The position numbers and the translations under genes were made by a program. From Fimbriimonadaceae bacterium (GTDB lineage: Bacteria; Armatimonadota; Fimbriimonadia; Fimbriimonadales; Fimbriimonadaceae): DNA of 64,000 bases. The stretch spans positions 45,535 to 109,534 of the forward strand of contig JAMLGR010000016.1 of NCBI GenBank assembly GCA_023957775.1, given 5' to 3'. Positions 49,095-58,752 of this stretch are shown piece by piece. The notes beneath the pieces were generated by a model that was not told the origin of the DNA, searched no databases, and saw only the letters and a program-made list of their open reading frames with translations. The number at the start of each line of letters is the position of its first letter. Position 1 is the stretch's first letter.

Positions 49095-50506
49095 CCGCCC
49101 AGCAGCGAGTCCAAAACGTCGTCGGCGGTGTAGGAGGTTTGCCCCGGCCGCAGGAAGCGCCCGAGGTTCGCCACGTCGTCGCCTGCGGTCACGATCGGGG
49201 GCTCGACCGACCCGTCCTTGCGCCGTTGCGCGAACCCCGCCGTGGCGAGGAGCCCGTTGCAAAGGCAAAGCCGTCCGGCGACGGCCTCCGGGTCGCCGCC
49301 TTTCTCCACGAACTCCTCCCCGGGTTCGGCCGAACACCGGAAGCCGACCGTTCCGTCGGGCTTGCGATAGGCCTGTCGGAGGAATCCGAGGTCGCAGATG
49401 CGTTCGCGCTGCTCGTAGACGCGCTTGTCCGACAGCGTCCCGGGCAGCTCCACGAGCTTGAAGGGGAAACCGGTGGACGAGGCGCGCGCGTCGGTGCGCA
49501 CGTGCAGGGTTCCGTCCAAGGCGCCCTGGACCACCTGCGCCTTGATCTCGGCGTCGATCCCCGACTCCTCGCAGAACGCGAAGGCCGTTCCCACCTGGAT
49601 CCCTTGGGCTCCCGCCTCTTCCGCCTCGCGAAGCCCCTCGGCGGAGCCGTAGGAGCCCGCCATCCAGAAGGGGAGACCGAGCTCGCGAATCGCCTCGAGA
49701 TCGGGCACGTCCCGGGGACCGTAGACGGGCTCGCCCTTCTCGCTCAGCTCGCCCTTTCCCCGGGGCGGGGCGTTGTGGCCCCCCGCGGTCGGGCCTTCGA
49801 CGACGAACCCGTCCACGCGGCCCGTGCTGCGTTTCACCAGGGTTTGCGCAAGGGTGCTGGACGCGATGATCGCGAAGAACTTGGGTCGTTGGAGGGGATT
49901 CGAGTCGGGACAGTACTCGCGCGGGTCGAACTTGGAGGTGAAGACCTCTTCGGGCAGGGCGTCTACGACGTCGATTCTCAGCTCGGTGGGCTCCAGCGCG
50001 GCCATCTTGTCGAGCGCGCCGGGAATGGCGCGGGGAATGCCCGCGCCCATCAAGACGACATCCACGCCCGCGAGCATCGCCCCAAACAACGCCGGAAGCG
50101 TGGGGAGTTGGATCTTTTCGAGCAGGTTGATGCCCACCAATCCACTGTGGCCGTGCTTGGCGAGAAACACCTCGACGAAGCTCGCGACCACCGTGAGGTC
50201 CGTGAGCGCGCGACTCGGGTGCAGGGAGGGCACCGGTTTGGATTTGAAGAGGGCGCCGGGACGCTTGCCGCCCTCGACGAAGTAGCGCGACCAGACGCGC
50301 TCGGCAATCTCCGGAATGGGAAACGCGTCGAGCCCCAATCGCATGAACCCGCCCACGTCGCCAAGTTGAAGGCGCCTGGCAAAGACCGCGTCCAGCCCGG
50401 TTCCGGAAACGACCCCAAGCTGACCGCGCTTCGACACGGCGCGTGCGAGCGGCCACCCGGAGACCGCTACTCCCATTCCCCCCTGAATAATGCGCGGATG
50501 ATTCAA
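49091..50506 (-). CDS. Nitronate monooxygenase / NPD-family flavoprotein
   Basis: A 471-residue FMN-dependent TIM-barrel protein of the 2-nitropropane dioxygenase family. Key parts are IIQGGMGVAVSGWPLARAVS at the N-terminus, GVDVVLMGAGIPR, VVEGPTAGGHNAPP (catalytic-loop His region) and GAQGIQVGTAFAFCEESGID (phosphate-binding end). It is longer than typical enzymes (about 320-350) because of an extended C-terminal part with CSAEPGEEF and RLCLCNGLLATAG, which resembles the larger nitronate monooxygenase/PfaD-like variants. It stands alone on the minus strand. Confidence 0.82.
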   Translation of the reverse strand: MNHPRIIQGGMGVAVSGWPLARAVSKRGQLGVVSGTGLDAVFARRLQLGDVGGFMRLGLDAFPIPEIAERVWSRYFVEGGKRPGALFKSKPVPSLHPSRALTDLTVVASFVEVFLAKHGHSGLVGINLLEKIQLPTLPALFGAMLAGVDVVLMGAGIPRAIPGALDKMAALEPTELRIDVVDALPEEVFTSKFDPREYCPDSNPLQRPKFFAIIASSTLAQTLVKRSTGRVDGFVVEGPTAGGHNAPPRGKGELSEKGEPVYGPRDVPDLEAIRELGLPFWMAGSYGSAEGLREAEEAGAQGIQVGTAFAFCEESGIDAEIKAQVVQGALDGTLHVRTDARASSTGFPFKLVELPGTLSDKRVYEQRERICDLGFLRQAYRKPDGTVGFRCSAEPGEEFVEKGGDPEAVAGRLCLCNGLLATAGFAQRRKDGSVEPPIVTAGDDVANLGRFLRPGQTSYTADDVLDSLLGG

Positions 50507-50724
50507 TGTTCGTTCGCCGTTGCGAGCCGCGCGAAGCGCCGGACATGACGCCAGTGTTCGAAGCCCGTCAGACCCATTCTCCGTTCTCTCGGCCCGGTTG
50601 GGCTATGACTGCGATCATAGCTGACCTCTTGCGCGATCGGGTTACGCTAGGTCGTCCCATGAAACGATGGACTGTTGGAACTAAGGGAACGAAGGACACT
50701 CGCCGAGTGTTACAATGGGACCAC

Positions 50725-51138
50725 GTGCGGATTCTCCGTCACCTCTCGATCGTCGGCCGGCTCCTCTTGGCGCTCATCGTCGCCACGGGCACTTCGTTGC
50801 CCGTTCTGGGGGCGATGTTGTGCTCCACGTCAGTTTGCGGCGAAGCGTGTCCGATGCACGCAAGGCCCAAGACCTCTTGCTGCGGTGAGAAGGCTCCGTC
50901 CGCGACCGACGCCAAATGCCGCTGCACGATTCGCGCTGCGCACGACACCGTGCAGGTGCACTATGTGGCGCCGTCGAGCTTCGACGCCCATCCGATTCTC
51001 GCACTTCCTTCGGAAGTCCCCGCGCTTCCCACCATCGCCGCTCTCGCCGAGGCCGCGCCGGAGATCGTCCCGCGGGAACAGTCGCCCCCCAGCGTCGGGC
51101 GATCCCCCGATCTTGGTCGCGCTCCCCCCGCCGCGTAA
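50725..51138 (+). CDS. Cys-rich exported protein at the head of the copper block
   Basis: A 137-residue protein from GTG 50725, with a signal peptide (GRLLLALIVATGTSLPVLGA) and then a metal-binding-looking cluster: LCSTSVCGEACPMHARPKTS, CCGE and AKCRCTI. TACAAT at 50711-50716 lies 8 nt before this GTG, so a leaderless start is likely. ATG 50659 is an in-frame alternative that would add 22 residues but lies upstream of the TACAAT box. The C-terminal part is Pro/Ala rich. It precedes Spy-like, TolC, CusB and CusA genes, so a role in periplasmic copper or silver binding is inferred. I recognise no named family. Confidence 0.55.
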   Translation: MRILRHLSIVGRLLLALIVATGTSLPVLGAMLCSTSVCGEACPMHARPKTSCCGEKAPSATDAKCRCTIRAAHDTVQVHYVAPSSFDAHPILALPSEVPALPTIAALAEAAPEIVPREQSPPSVGRSPDLGRAPPAA

Positions 51139-51262
51139 CGCTCGGCAGGCCCTTGGTCTGCCGGGTCGTCGTCGCGCCGGGGCGCTTTGCTTCGAGGTTC
51201 TCACCTGATCCAAGTGCTCCTGGCCCTCTCGCCAGTCATTTACCGCACTTGGAGATGGACAT

Positions 51263-51760
51263 TTGAACAGCAAACCCTCGGGACGCCGCGCGTTCTTCGG
51301 ACCGGGCACGATCGCGATGATCGTCGGTCTCGTCGCGTTCGGCGCCTACCGCGCTTTCACGCAACCCACGCCTTCGCAGCCCCGATACTTCGAGGCCGAC
51401 GCCCAAGGCCGGCTTCAGCCCGTGGAGCGCCCCACGATCCCCTCGACCTCCGCCCAACTCTCCGTGCCCGAACCCGCGGGCCTTCTGGCACTCGCCGATC
51501 TCAGCCCTGAGCAGCGGACGCGCATTGAGGCGATCGTCGCGGCTTGGGCCAAGGAGAAGCGCGACCTGGAGTCGCGCATGCGCAAGGAGACCGCCTTCCT
51601 GAACGAGGCGGCGGGGACCCACCGCTCGCTCGCTTCGCTTCAGGGAGAACTCGGGCACTACTCCGAGCTCTCGCGGGAGTACGGAGGGCGACGCGAGCAG
51701 GCCTGGCAGGAAGCCTTCGCCGTGCTGACGCCGGCGCAACGCATGGAGGTGAAACGATGA
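51263..51760 (+). CDS. Periplasmic heavy-metal sensor-like (Spy/CnrX-type) protein
   Basis: A 165-residue membrane-anchored protein. The TTG start at 51263 has GGAG 8 nt upstream. A transmembrane helix (GTIAMIVGLVAFGAYRAF) is followed by a helical domain with two LTxxQ-like motifs (LSPEQRTRIEAIVAAWAKEK and LTPAQRMEVKR), the signature of Spy/CpxP and metal-resistance proteins. ATGA overlap with the TolC gene places it in the copper efflux operon. It may sense or buffer metal in the periplasm; this is inferred. Confidence 0.65.
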   Translation: MNSKPSGRRAFFGPGTIAMIVGLVAFGAYRAFTQPTPSQPRYFEADAQGRLQPVERPTIPSTSAQLSVPEPAGLLALADLSPEQRTRIEAIVAAWAKEKRDLESRMRKETAFLNEAAGTHRSLASLQGELGHYSELSREYGGRREQAWQEAFAVLTPAQRMEVKR

Positions 51761-53064
51761 AGCACCTCATCGTCTTCGCGACTCTCGCGACGTGCGCGCA
51801 GGGGTGGGCGCAACCGCTCTCCCTTGCCGACGCGCTCGCGTATGGCCAGAAGCACAACCCGGTCCTCCGTGCGAGCGAAGCGGCCGTTGCCGCAGCCCGG
51901 GCCGACGCCAACGCTGCCAAGGGGCGCCTGTTGCCCCAGCTTTCGGCCTCGGCCTGGGCTTCGCAGGGCGACATGCCCAACATGCTCCGGTCGGCGATGG
52001 GCGTCGATCCTGCGTCGATGGTGCGCGCGCCCCAAGGCGAGTTCTTCGATGCGAACCTGATGTTGATGGCGCCGCTCCACACGGGCGGCTGGCTGTCCGG
52101 AAAGGCGGCCGCAGCCTCCGCGCGCGAACGGGCGGCTCGGGCGGAGACCGCCGATGCCCGCGCAGAAGTCTCGCTTCGTATCCGAGAGGCCTACCTTCGC
52201 GCGTTGGTCGGCGCCGATCTGGTCGCCACGCAACAGGCGCGGGTGCGCGCGGCCGAGGCGATGGTCGCCAACGCGCGGGCCCAGATGGAGGCGGGACGCG
52301 GCATCGAGGCGACCGTGCAGCGGGCGGAGGCCGAGCTTGCGGAAGCCCGGCGCGGCGAAACCTCGGCGGAGAACGCGCGCCGCAAGGCGCTGCTCGACCT
52401 CTTGGAGACCATGGGTGCGCCGCTGGATCAGAGCCCCGAACTCGCGGATGCGCTCGAAGGCACCCGGCCCAGGCCCACCCTGGAGTACAGCCTGGCCCAG
52501 GCAGACGCCGCCCGCGGAGAGCTCCAAGCGGCGCGACGCCGCTTGGAGGCTGGGCGCGGCGATGCCGAATCGGCCTCCGGCGCCCTCCATCCCCAAATCT
52601 ACGGATTCGCCATGGGCGACGCGTTTTCGCCACGAGATGCCATGGGACGGCAGGCGGGGGTCACCTTTGGGGTGGTTGTCAGCGTGCCGATCTTCGACGG
52701 AGGCACACGGAGCGCGGAAGCCGCGGGCGCGCGATCGATCGTCGCACAGGCCCAGGCGGAGGTGGACCGGGTGAGGCTTCAGGTGGAGAAAGAGGTGCGC
52801 CAGGCATGGCTCGATCTTGAGACCGCCGATCGCAACCTCGAATCCGCCGAGGCCGAGCTGGCGGCGTCGCAGGCGGCTTACGACGTGATCGCCCTGCGCG
52901 TGCAAACGGGTAAGGGCATCCTCGTCGAGCAGCTCGACGCCCTGACCAGCCTGACTCGGGCGCGTTCCAACCGCGCGCTGGCGCTTTACGACCAGGGGCT
53001 TGCCCTGGCGCACCTCGACCGGGCGATAGGAATCGCCATTCCCAAGGAGTCGGAGAACCGATGA
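51757..53064 (+). CDS. TolC/CusC-type outer membrane efflux protein
   Basis: A 435-residue outer-membrane factor with a signal peptide (cleavage near GWA-QP). The two OEP repeats are visible: LSLADALAYGQKHNPVLRAS opening the first and YSLAQADAARGELQAARRRL opening the second, each followed by long Ala-rich helices. VPIFDGGTRSAEAAGARSI is a characteristic strand-helix transition. It is coupled to both neighbours by 4-nt overlaps and forms the exit duct of the CusCBA-like pump. Confidence 0.88.
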   Translation: MKHLIVFATLATCAQGWAQPLSLADALAYGQKHNPVLRASEAAVAAARADANAAKGRLLPQLSASAWASQGDMPNMLRSAMGVDPASMVRAPQGEFFDANLMLMAPLHTGGWLSGKAAAASARERAARAETADARAEVSLRIREAYLRALVGADLVATQQARVRAAEAMVANARAQMEAGRGIEATVQRAEAELAEARRGETSAENARRKALLDLLETMGAPLDQSPELADALEGTRPRPTLEYSLAQADAARGELQAARRRLEAGRGDAESASGALHPQIYGFAMGDAFSPRDAMGRQAGVTFGVVVSVPIFDGGTRSAEAAGARSIVAQAQAEVDRVRLQVEKEVRQAWLDLETADRNLESAEAELAASQAAYDVIALRVQTGKGILVEQLDALTSLTRARSNRALALYDQGLALAHLDRAIGIAIPKESENR

Positions 53065-55424
53065 ATCGCGTGATCTCACTTTCGAAAATCCTCCTGCTGT
53101 CCCTCTTGGCCAGTCTCGCAGTCCTCGCCTTGGCCTCGCTGGAGGGCGAGGCGGGCTCGTATCGGATCCACCTCTCCACCCAGCCCGCGGTCGTTCCCGT
53201 CGGGCCGGCCAAGCTCACGCTCGAGATCACCGATCCCGCCGGCAAGCCCCTCGACGACCTCGACGTGAGGGTGCTCGCTTCCATGCCGGGGATGTTCATG
53301 GGCGAGCGCGAGCAGCGGGCGGCCCCCGTTCCCGGCAGACCGGGGGGCTACTCCATGCAGGCGGCGTTCCCGATGGCGGGCGGCTACGAGGTCACCGTGC
53401 GCATTGCGGGCGACCAAGGCTCCGCAACCACCGTGATTCCGCTCCAGACCGGGCAGGACACCGCCTCGCAAGGCGGCTTCACCGTGCTTCCGTGGTTGCT
53501 GTGCTTGGCCGTCGTCGTGTTCGTGGTTGCGAGGATGCGTCGGGCGGGCGAACGGATGAACGTTCGCGCGGCGATGAACCGCGGGACGATCGGGGGCCTG
53601 ACCCTCCTCCTCGTGTTGCTCTTCGGCGCGGTCTACGCGGTGAACAATCTGCGGCGGCAAGGTGCGATGACGCCTCTGGAGGCGCAGGTGATGGACATGA
53701 GCACCCCAGCCCCGCCGGGCATGACCGCCGTCCGTCTCGGCGATGTGACGCGCGGACCCCTCGCCGAGACGGTCACGTACACCGGCCAGGCGGTCGGCTA
53801 CGTGGAGCAGGATGTCAACGCCCGGGTCGGCGGCGTCATCGTGTGGATGCCTTTTTACGTGGGCGACGCGGTGAAGAAGGACCAGGTGCTCGCACGGCTC
53901 GACACGTCGCAGCTCGATCCCCAACTCGCCGAGCGAGCCGCGATGGCCGACGTCGCCACGCAAGGGGTGGGAGTCGCCGCCAACACCTATGAGACGACGC
54001 TGCAGCAGGTCGCGGAAGCCCGTGCCGAACTTGGGGCAAGGGAGGGCAAGGTGGACGAGGCCGAAGCGATGCTGGAAGCGGCACGCGCCGACCGGGGCGC
54101 CGCGGAAGCGGGACTTGCCGTTGCCGAGTCGGAGGTTCCCTCGGCCGTGGCGGAGGTGGATTCCGCTACGGAGCGCGCTCGCTTCCGTGCGGAGGAGCTG
54201 CGAAGAGACCGCGAGCTGTTCGCCAAAGGCGCGATCAGCCCGTCCGAACTCCAGCAGTCCGAGTCTGAAAACGCCGACGCCCAAGCCAAGCTCCAACAAG
54301 CCCAGTCCATGGTGAGGCAGACCAAAGCCAAGGTCGCGGCCGCATGCTCGATGGTGACGAGGGCGGACTCGATGATCGTTGCCGCGCAGCGGCGCGTCGC
54401 CCAGACGAAGGCGGACGTGCGGGCCGCCCAGGCCTCGATCCGGGCGAGGGAGAGTGCGGCCGCGGCGGCCAAGCAGTCGATCGCGAAGGAGCGCGCGGGC
54501 GTGGCTCAGGCGCGCGCCAGCTACAACGGCGCCGCGGCCCAGCGCGGATACAGCGAGATCCGAGCGGAGGTCGACGGCGTGATCACCCAGCGCGTGATCA
54601 GCCCGGGCGTTTTGGTGGCGCCGGGCCAGAGCGTCCTGAAGGTGGCCCAGGTCTCCCCCATCCGCCTTCAGGCGAACGTGGCGATGGAGGATATCGACCG
54701 GATTTCCGTGGGCGATCCGGTCACCGTGCGCGATCCCGAGGGAAAGGGAGTCCCCATCCGGTCCCAGGTGCGTTCGGTTGCTCCAGCCCTCGATCCTCGG
54801 TCGCGCACCGGCGTGGTCGAGGTCGTTTGGCCGAACGCCGATGGGCGGTTCTCGCCCGGCCAGTTCGTCGAGATGCAGATCGAGGTGGGCCGGGTGGCCG
54901 AAGCGCTCACCGTTCCCGCCGAGGCCGTGCAGCACGGGGCTGGCGAGCCGGGTCTGCCCGAGTCGTTCGTGTGGGTCGCCAAGCCGGGTGACGACACGGG
55001 CCGGTTCACGGTCAAGCGCATCGAAGTGGAGCTTGGCCATTCGGACGGCAAACGCCGCGAGGTGACCGGTGTTCTGGAACCCGGCCAGATGGTGGTGACC
55101 CAAGGAGCGGCCTACTTGCGCGACGGTGGCGAGGTCATGACGCCTCTTCCCAAGATCGAGAGCCGGGGCCCGGTGGTCGAAGTGACCACGAGCGGCTACA
55201 AACCGTCGACGGTGACCGTCGAGTTGGGCAAGCCCGTCACGATCACCTTCATTCGGCGGACGGACCAGACGTGCGGCAACGAGATCCTCTTCCCCGACCT
55301 GGGGATCAACAAGCCGCTCCCGCTGAACGAACCCGTCGAGGTGACCTTCACGCCGACCAAGGGAGGCGATCTGAGGTTCACTTGCGCCATGGACATGCTG
55401 CGCGGGAAGGTGGTGGTCCGTTGA
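53061..55424 (+). CDS. cusB: CusB-type adaptor fused to FixH/YtkA-like and cupredoxin-like domains
   Basis: A 787-residue membrane-fusion protein of unusual build. Residues 1-130: N-terminal helix and a FixH/YtkA-like beta domain (TQPAVVPVGPAKLTLEITDP, MPGMFMGERE). Two transmembrane helices lie near 145-165 and 175-195. Then an adaptor region follows: a lipoyl half with VNARVGGVIVWMPFYVGDAV, a long coiled coil, and IRAEVDGVITQRVISPGVLV. The last 75 residues form a cupredoxin-like domain (VTVELGKPVTITFIRRTDQT, then CGNEILFPDLG and LRFTCAMDMLRGKVVV), in which Cys and Met residues could bind copper. It overlaps the TolC and CusA genes. Metal capture by the added domains is inferred. Confidence 0.82.
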   Translation: MNRVISLSKILLLSLLASLAVLALASLEGEAGSYRIHLSTQPAVVPVGPAKLTLEITDPAGKPLDDLDVRVLASMPGMFMGEREQRAAPVPGRPGGYSMQAAFPMAGGYEVTVRIAGDQGSATTVIPLQTGQDTASQGGFTVLPWLLCLAVVVFVVARMRRAGERMNVRAAMNRGTIGGLTLLLVLLFGAVYAVNNLRRQGAMTPLEAQVMDMSTPAPPGMTAVRLGDVTRGPLAETVTYTGQAVGYVEQDVNARVGGVIVWMPFYVGDAVKKDQVLARLDTSQLDPQLAERAAMADVATQGVGVAANTYETTLQQVAEARAELGAREGKVDEAEAMLEAARADRGAAEAGLAVAESEVPSAVAEVDSATERARFRAEELRRDRELFAKGAISPSELQQSESENADAQAKLQQAQSMVRQTKAKVAAACSMVTRADSMIVAAQRRVAQTKADVRAAQASIRARESAAAAAKQSIAKERAGVAQARASYNGAAAQRGYSEIRAEVDGVITQRVISPGVLVAPGQSVLKVAQVSPIRLQANVAMEDIDRISVGDPVTVRDPEGKGVPIRSQVRSVAPALDPRSRTGVVEVVWPNADGRFSPGQFVEMQIEVGRVAEALTVPAEAVQHGAGEPGLPESFVWVAKPGDDTGRFTVKRIEVELGHSDGKRREVTGVLEPGQMVVTQGAAYLRDGGEVMTPLPKIESRGPVVEVTTSGYKPSTVTVELGKPVTITFIRRTDQTCGNEILFPDLGINKPLPLNEPVEVTFTPTKGGDLRFTCAMDMLRGKVVVR

Positions 55425-58400
55425 AACCGGCCCTCCAGTACGGCACGAAGCGGCCGAACCCGCTGCACCTGATCCACAAGTGGTCGATCGAGCACCCCTA
55501 CGCGGTGATCGCCTTCTTCGTCGGGGTGCTCGCGCTCTCCTGGCTCGCCATTACCCAACTCATTCCCAAGCGCTTCGCGCCCTATGTGGAGAGTCCGATG
55601 ATCGGGGTCGTGACGATGATGCCGGGGCTCTCCACCCAGGAGATGGAGCTGTACATCAGCAAGCCCATCGAGGAGCAGTTGGTGAACCTCAAGGGCGTCC
55701 GGTACATCCGGTCGACCTCGCAGGACGGGTTCTCGATCGTCACGCTCGAGTTTCCCTATGGAACGGACATGGAGCGTGCGCTGGTGGACGTGCAGTCCCT
55801 GATGAACGTCACCCAGTCCAACCTGCCCGCGACTGGCGCCAACCTCAAACCCTCCTTTGTCGTGCCGATCGATCCCCTGAACCTCCCCGTGGTGTCGTTG
55901 GCGCTGACGGGCGATCAGGACCAGGGCTGGAGCCCCGCTCGCGTGCGCGAGTACGCGGACAACGAGGTGGTGCGCCGCTTGAAGGAGGTGACCGACGTCT
56001 ACTCGGTCGTTCCTTTTGGAGGCTACCGGCGCCAGCTCCAGGTGGTGGTGGACCGCGAGAAGCTGGCGGGATACGGTCTGTCGATCCTCGACGTGCGGGA
56101 CGCGATCGATCGGTCGAACGTGACCCAGTCCTCGGGGATCCTCACGCAGGGCGACAAGGAGTCGATCGTCAGGGTCGATTCCCGGGCGTTGTCCGCCCAG
56201 GAACTGCTCGACTACCCCATCCACGAGGTGGGCGAGAAGGGCGCTTCCCCCCGGGTGGTCTCCATCCGCGACGTGGCCCGCGTGGACGACACGCACTGGG
56301 AAAAGCGCAGCGGCTACCGCTACTACTCGAACGTCGACGGAGCCGGCGGAGGCAGCGAGGAGGCGATCGAAATCTCGGTGATCCAGAACCCGGGCGCAAG
56401 CTCCGCCCGCGTGGTGCCGGCGGTGATGCGGGTCGTCGAGCGGATGGAGAACGAAAACCCGGGGTTGAAGTTCGACGTCGCGTACGACAACGCCCACTTC
56501 GTGGAAATCCTGTTCGACAACGTGTGGCACGAGCTGGGGCTGGCCGTCCTGCTCACGGGAATCGCGGTGATCTTCTTCCTTGGCGAATGGAGGGGAACGG
56601 TGATCGCGATGATCACGCTGCCCACCTCGCTGGCCCTCGCCATCCTGATGATGGTGCCGTTCGGCATGACGTTCAACAGCGGCACGCTTATCGGCCTCTT
56701 GCTGTCCATTGGGCGGTTGGTGGACGACAGCATCATCGACATCCACGCCGTGGAACGTCACCTGAGAATGGGGAAGGACCCCAAGACCGCGACCATCGAC
56801 GGCATCGCCGAGGTGCGCGTGGCGGTGATCGCCTCGACCTTGATGATCGTTCTCGCGCTGATGCCGTTGCTGTTCTCGGGCGGGATCGTGGGGCTGATGT
56901 TCGTCGAGCTGGTGTGGCCCCTGATCTTCGGGCTCTTGGCATCGATGCTCGTCTCGTTCACCCTCACCGCGCTCCTTTGCGCGAATCTCCTCAGGCACGA
57001 GGAGGCTAGGGAGGAGGACCGCAAGCACTGGGCGCTTCGCTGGCTCTACAAGCTGCTCGACCCGTTCCAGCGGTGGCTCGACCGGCTGGAGGCGTGGTAC
57101 GCCCGCGCGATCAAGTGGACCTTGAAGCACCGGTTCGTCAACTTCGCCCGCGTGGTGGCGGTCCTCATCATCGGCTTCTCGTTCTACTACTTCATCGGGA
57201 GCGAGATGATGCCGCTTGCCGACACCGGCCAAGCCGTCGGGTTCTTGGAGATGGAGCCGGGGACCTCGTACGAGGGGACCGAAGGCGCCGTCAAGCAGCT
57301 CGAAACCATCCTCGCCAAGTACCCAGAGTTGGAGAAGGCGAGCATCGAAATCGGCGCGGAGTCGATGTTCGAGACGTGGACCCCGTTCTACACCGGCTAT
57401 CAAATGCCGCAGGTGAGCGGAGCCGCGTTGATGCTGACGTTCAGCGACAAGGACACGCGCAAGAGAACGATTTTCGACGTGATGGACGCGGTCCACAAGG
57501 AGGCCTACGCCACGATTCCGGGTCTGAGGCGGCTGCAGATCAAGGAGATGGGCTCCGACGTGATGGCGACGGCCGCGGCACCCATCCACGTGAACATCTA
57601 CGGGCCCGACCTCCACGTGCTCGATCGTTTGGGGCGGGAGGTGGAGGCCGTGGCGTGGAAGATGCCGGAGCTGTTCCAGCCCTCGCGGACCTGGACGATG
57701 GGGTTGCCCGACTTCCAGGTGAACGTGGACCCTCAGAAGGCCCAGGAGGTGGGGTTGTCTCCGGATGCCATCGCCAAGCAGGCGTACTACTCCCTCAAGG
57801 GGGGGCTGACCGACGAGTTCTATCGTCTGCCCAACCTTCGCCAGAACACGATTCTCGTCCGGTACGAGCAGGGTGACCGCCAGTCGCAGGGCGACTTGGA
57901 GAACCTCCTCCTCTCGACTCCAGCGGGCGATTCCATCCCGCTGAAGTCGGTCGCATCGATCGAGCGGAGCCAGGCGCCGACGGCGATCGAGCACGACGGG
58001 TTGAGGCGCGTGCTTGGAGTCACGGGTTACTACCGGATCGGCAACCTGCCGAGCATGGACGTGGTGATGAACCTGGTGGCGTACGCCTACGGAGGCAATA
58101 GCGATCTCGGGATCGAGCCCGTGAACTTCCCGCCGGGCTACGGCATGGAGATGCGCGGCGACATGACCCAGATGATGGACAGCTTCCGCCGCCTAATGAA
58201 CGGGCTGTTCCTCGCGCTCGCCTTGATGTACCTGGTGCTGGTGATCCAGTTCCGCGGGTTCCTGCAGCCCTTGCAGATGATCGCGTCGCTTCCCTTGGAA
58301 CTGGCGGGCGTGTTCATTGCCTTGTGGCTGGCGTCGCAGGCGTTCTCCACGGTGTCGATCCTCGGCATCATCGTGCTGACGGGCATGGACATCACCACCG

Positions 58401-58732
58401 CGGTGCTCATCATCGACCTGATCATGAAGTACCGCGACCGCGGGGTCCCGAGGGACGAGGCGATCGTCCGAGCCTGTCCAGACCGGTTGCGGCCTATCCT
58501 CATGACCGTGGGCATCACGCTCATCGTCATGTTGCCGATCGCGTTCGCGCCGAAGACCGGGTTGGACGCGTACCAGCCGCTGGCTATGGCCGTGGTGGGC
58601 GGGCTCTTGATGGGCACGATCCTCAGCCTCTTCGACATCCCGATCATGCACACCTATGTGGACGACTTCACGCGGTGGATCAACAGGGTGTTCCTCGGCA
58701 GGGATTGGGAGTGGCCCAAGAGGGAGGAGTGA
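55421..58732 (+). CDS. cusA: CusA-type heavy-metal RND efflux pump
   Basis: A 1,103-residue inner-membrane RND transporter. The TTG start at 55421 overlaps the adaptor stop (TTGA). It has transmembrane helix 1 (YAVIAFFVGVLALSWLAITQ), the first porter domain, the proton-relay helix with LVDDSIIDIHAVER, the second porter domain with Met-rich stretches (MEMRGDMTQMMDSF, KMPELFQP), and a closing set of helices. The Asp pair in helix 4 and the overall length fit the HME family, which exports Cu(I)/Ag(I) through the CusB and TolC partners encoded just upstream. Substrate assignment rests on the neighbouring copper domains and the copA/copZ genes. Confidence 0.87.
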   Translation: MKPALQYGTKRPNPLHLIHKWSIEHPYAVIAFFVGVLALSWLAITQLIPKRFAPYVESPMIGVVTMMPGLSTQEMELYISKPIEEQLVNLKGVRYIRSTSQDGFSIVTLEFPYGTDMERALVDVQSLMNVTQSNLPATGANLKPSFVVPIDPLNLPVVSLALTGDQDQGWSPARVREYADNEVVRRLKEVTDVYSVVPFGGYRRQLQVVVDREKLAGYGLSILDVRDAIDRSNVTQSSGILTQGDKESIVRVDSRALSAQELLDYPIHEVGEKGASPRVVSIRDVARVDDTHWEKRSGYRYYSNVDGAGGGSEEAIEISVIQNPGASSARVVPAVMRVVERMENENPGLKFDVAYDNAHFVEILFDNVWHELGLAVLLTGIAVIFFLGEWRGTVIAMITLPTSLALAILMMVPFGMTFNSGTLIGLLLSIGRLVDDSIIDIHAVERHLRMGKDPKTATIDGIAEVRVAVIASTLMIVLALMPLLFSGGIVGLMFVELVWPLIFGLLASMLVSFTLTALLCANLLRHEEAREEDRKHWALRWLYKLLDPFQRWLDRLEAWYARAIKWTLKHRFVNFARVVAVLIIGFSFYYFIGSEMMPLADTGQAVGFLEMEPGTSYEGTEGAVKQLETILAKYPELEKASIEIGAESMFETWTPFYTGYQMPQVSGAALMLTFSDKDTRKRTIFDVMDAVHKEAYATIPGLRRLQIKEMGSDVMATAAAPIHVNIYGPDLHVLDRLGREVEAVAWKMPELFQPSRTWTMGLPDFQVNVDPQKAQEVGLSPDAIAKQAYYSLKGGLTDEFYRLPNLRQNTILVRYEQGDRQSQGDLENLLLSTPAGDSIPLKSVASIERSQAPTAIEHDGLRRVLGVTGYYRIGNLPSMDVVMNLVAYAYGGNSDLGIEPVNFPPGYGMEMRGDMTQMMDSFRRLMNGLFLALALMYLVLVIQFRGFLQPLQMIASLPLELAGVFIALWLASQAFSTVSILGIIVLTGMDITTAVLIIDLIMKYRDRGVPRDEAIVRACPDRLRPILMTVGITLIVMLPIAFAPKTGLDAYQPLAMAVVGGLLMGTILSLFDIPIMHTYVDDFTRWINRVFLGRDWEWPKREE

Positions 58733-58752
58733 TCCTGGTTTGTGGTTTGTGG

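Noticed and set aside
55196..57994. 932-codon open frame on the minus strand
   Set aside because: Antisense of cusA and the end of cusB; the product is low-complexity His/Asp/Arg rich and has no start context.
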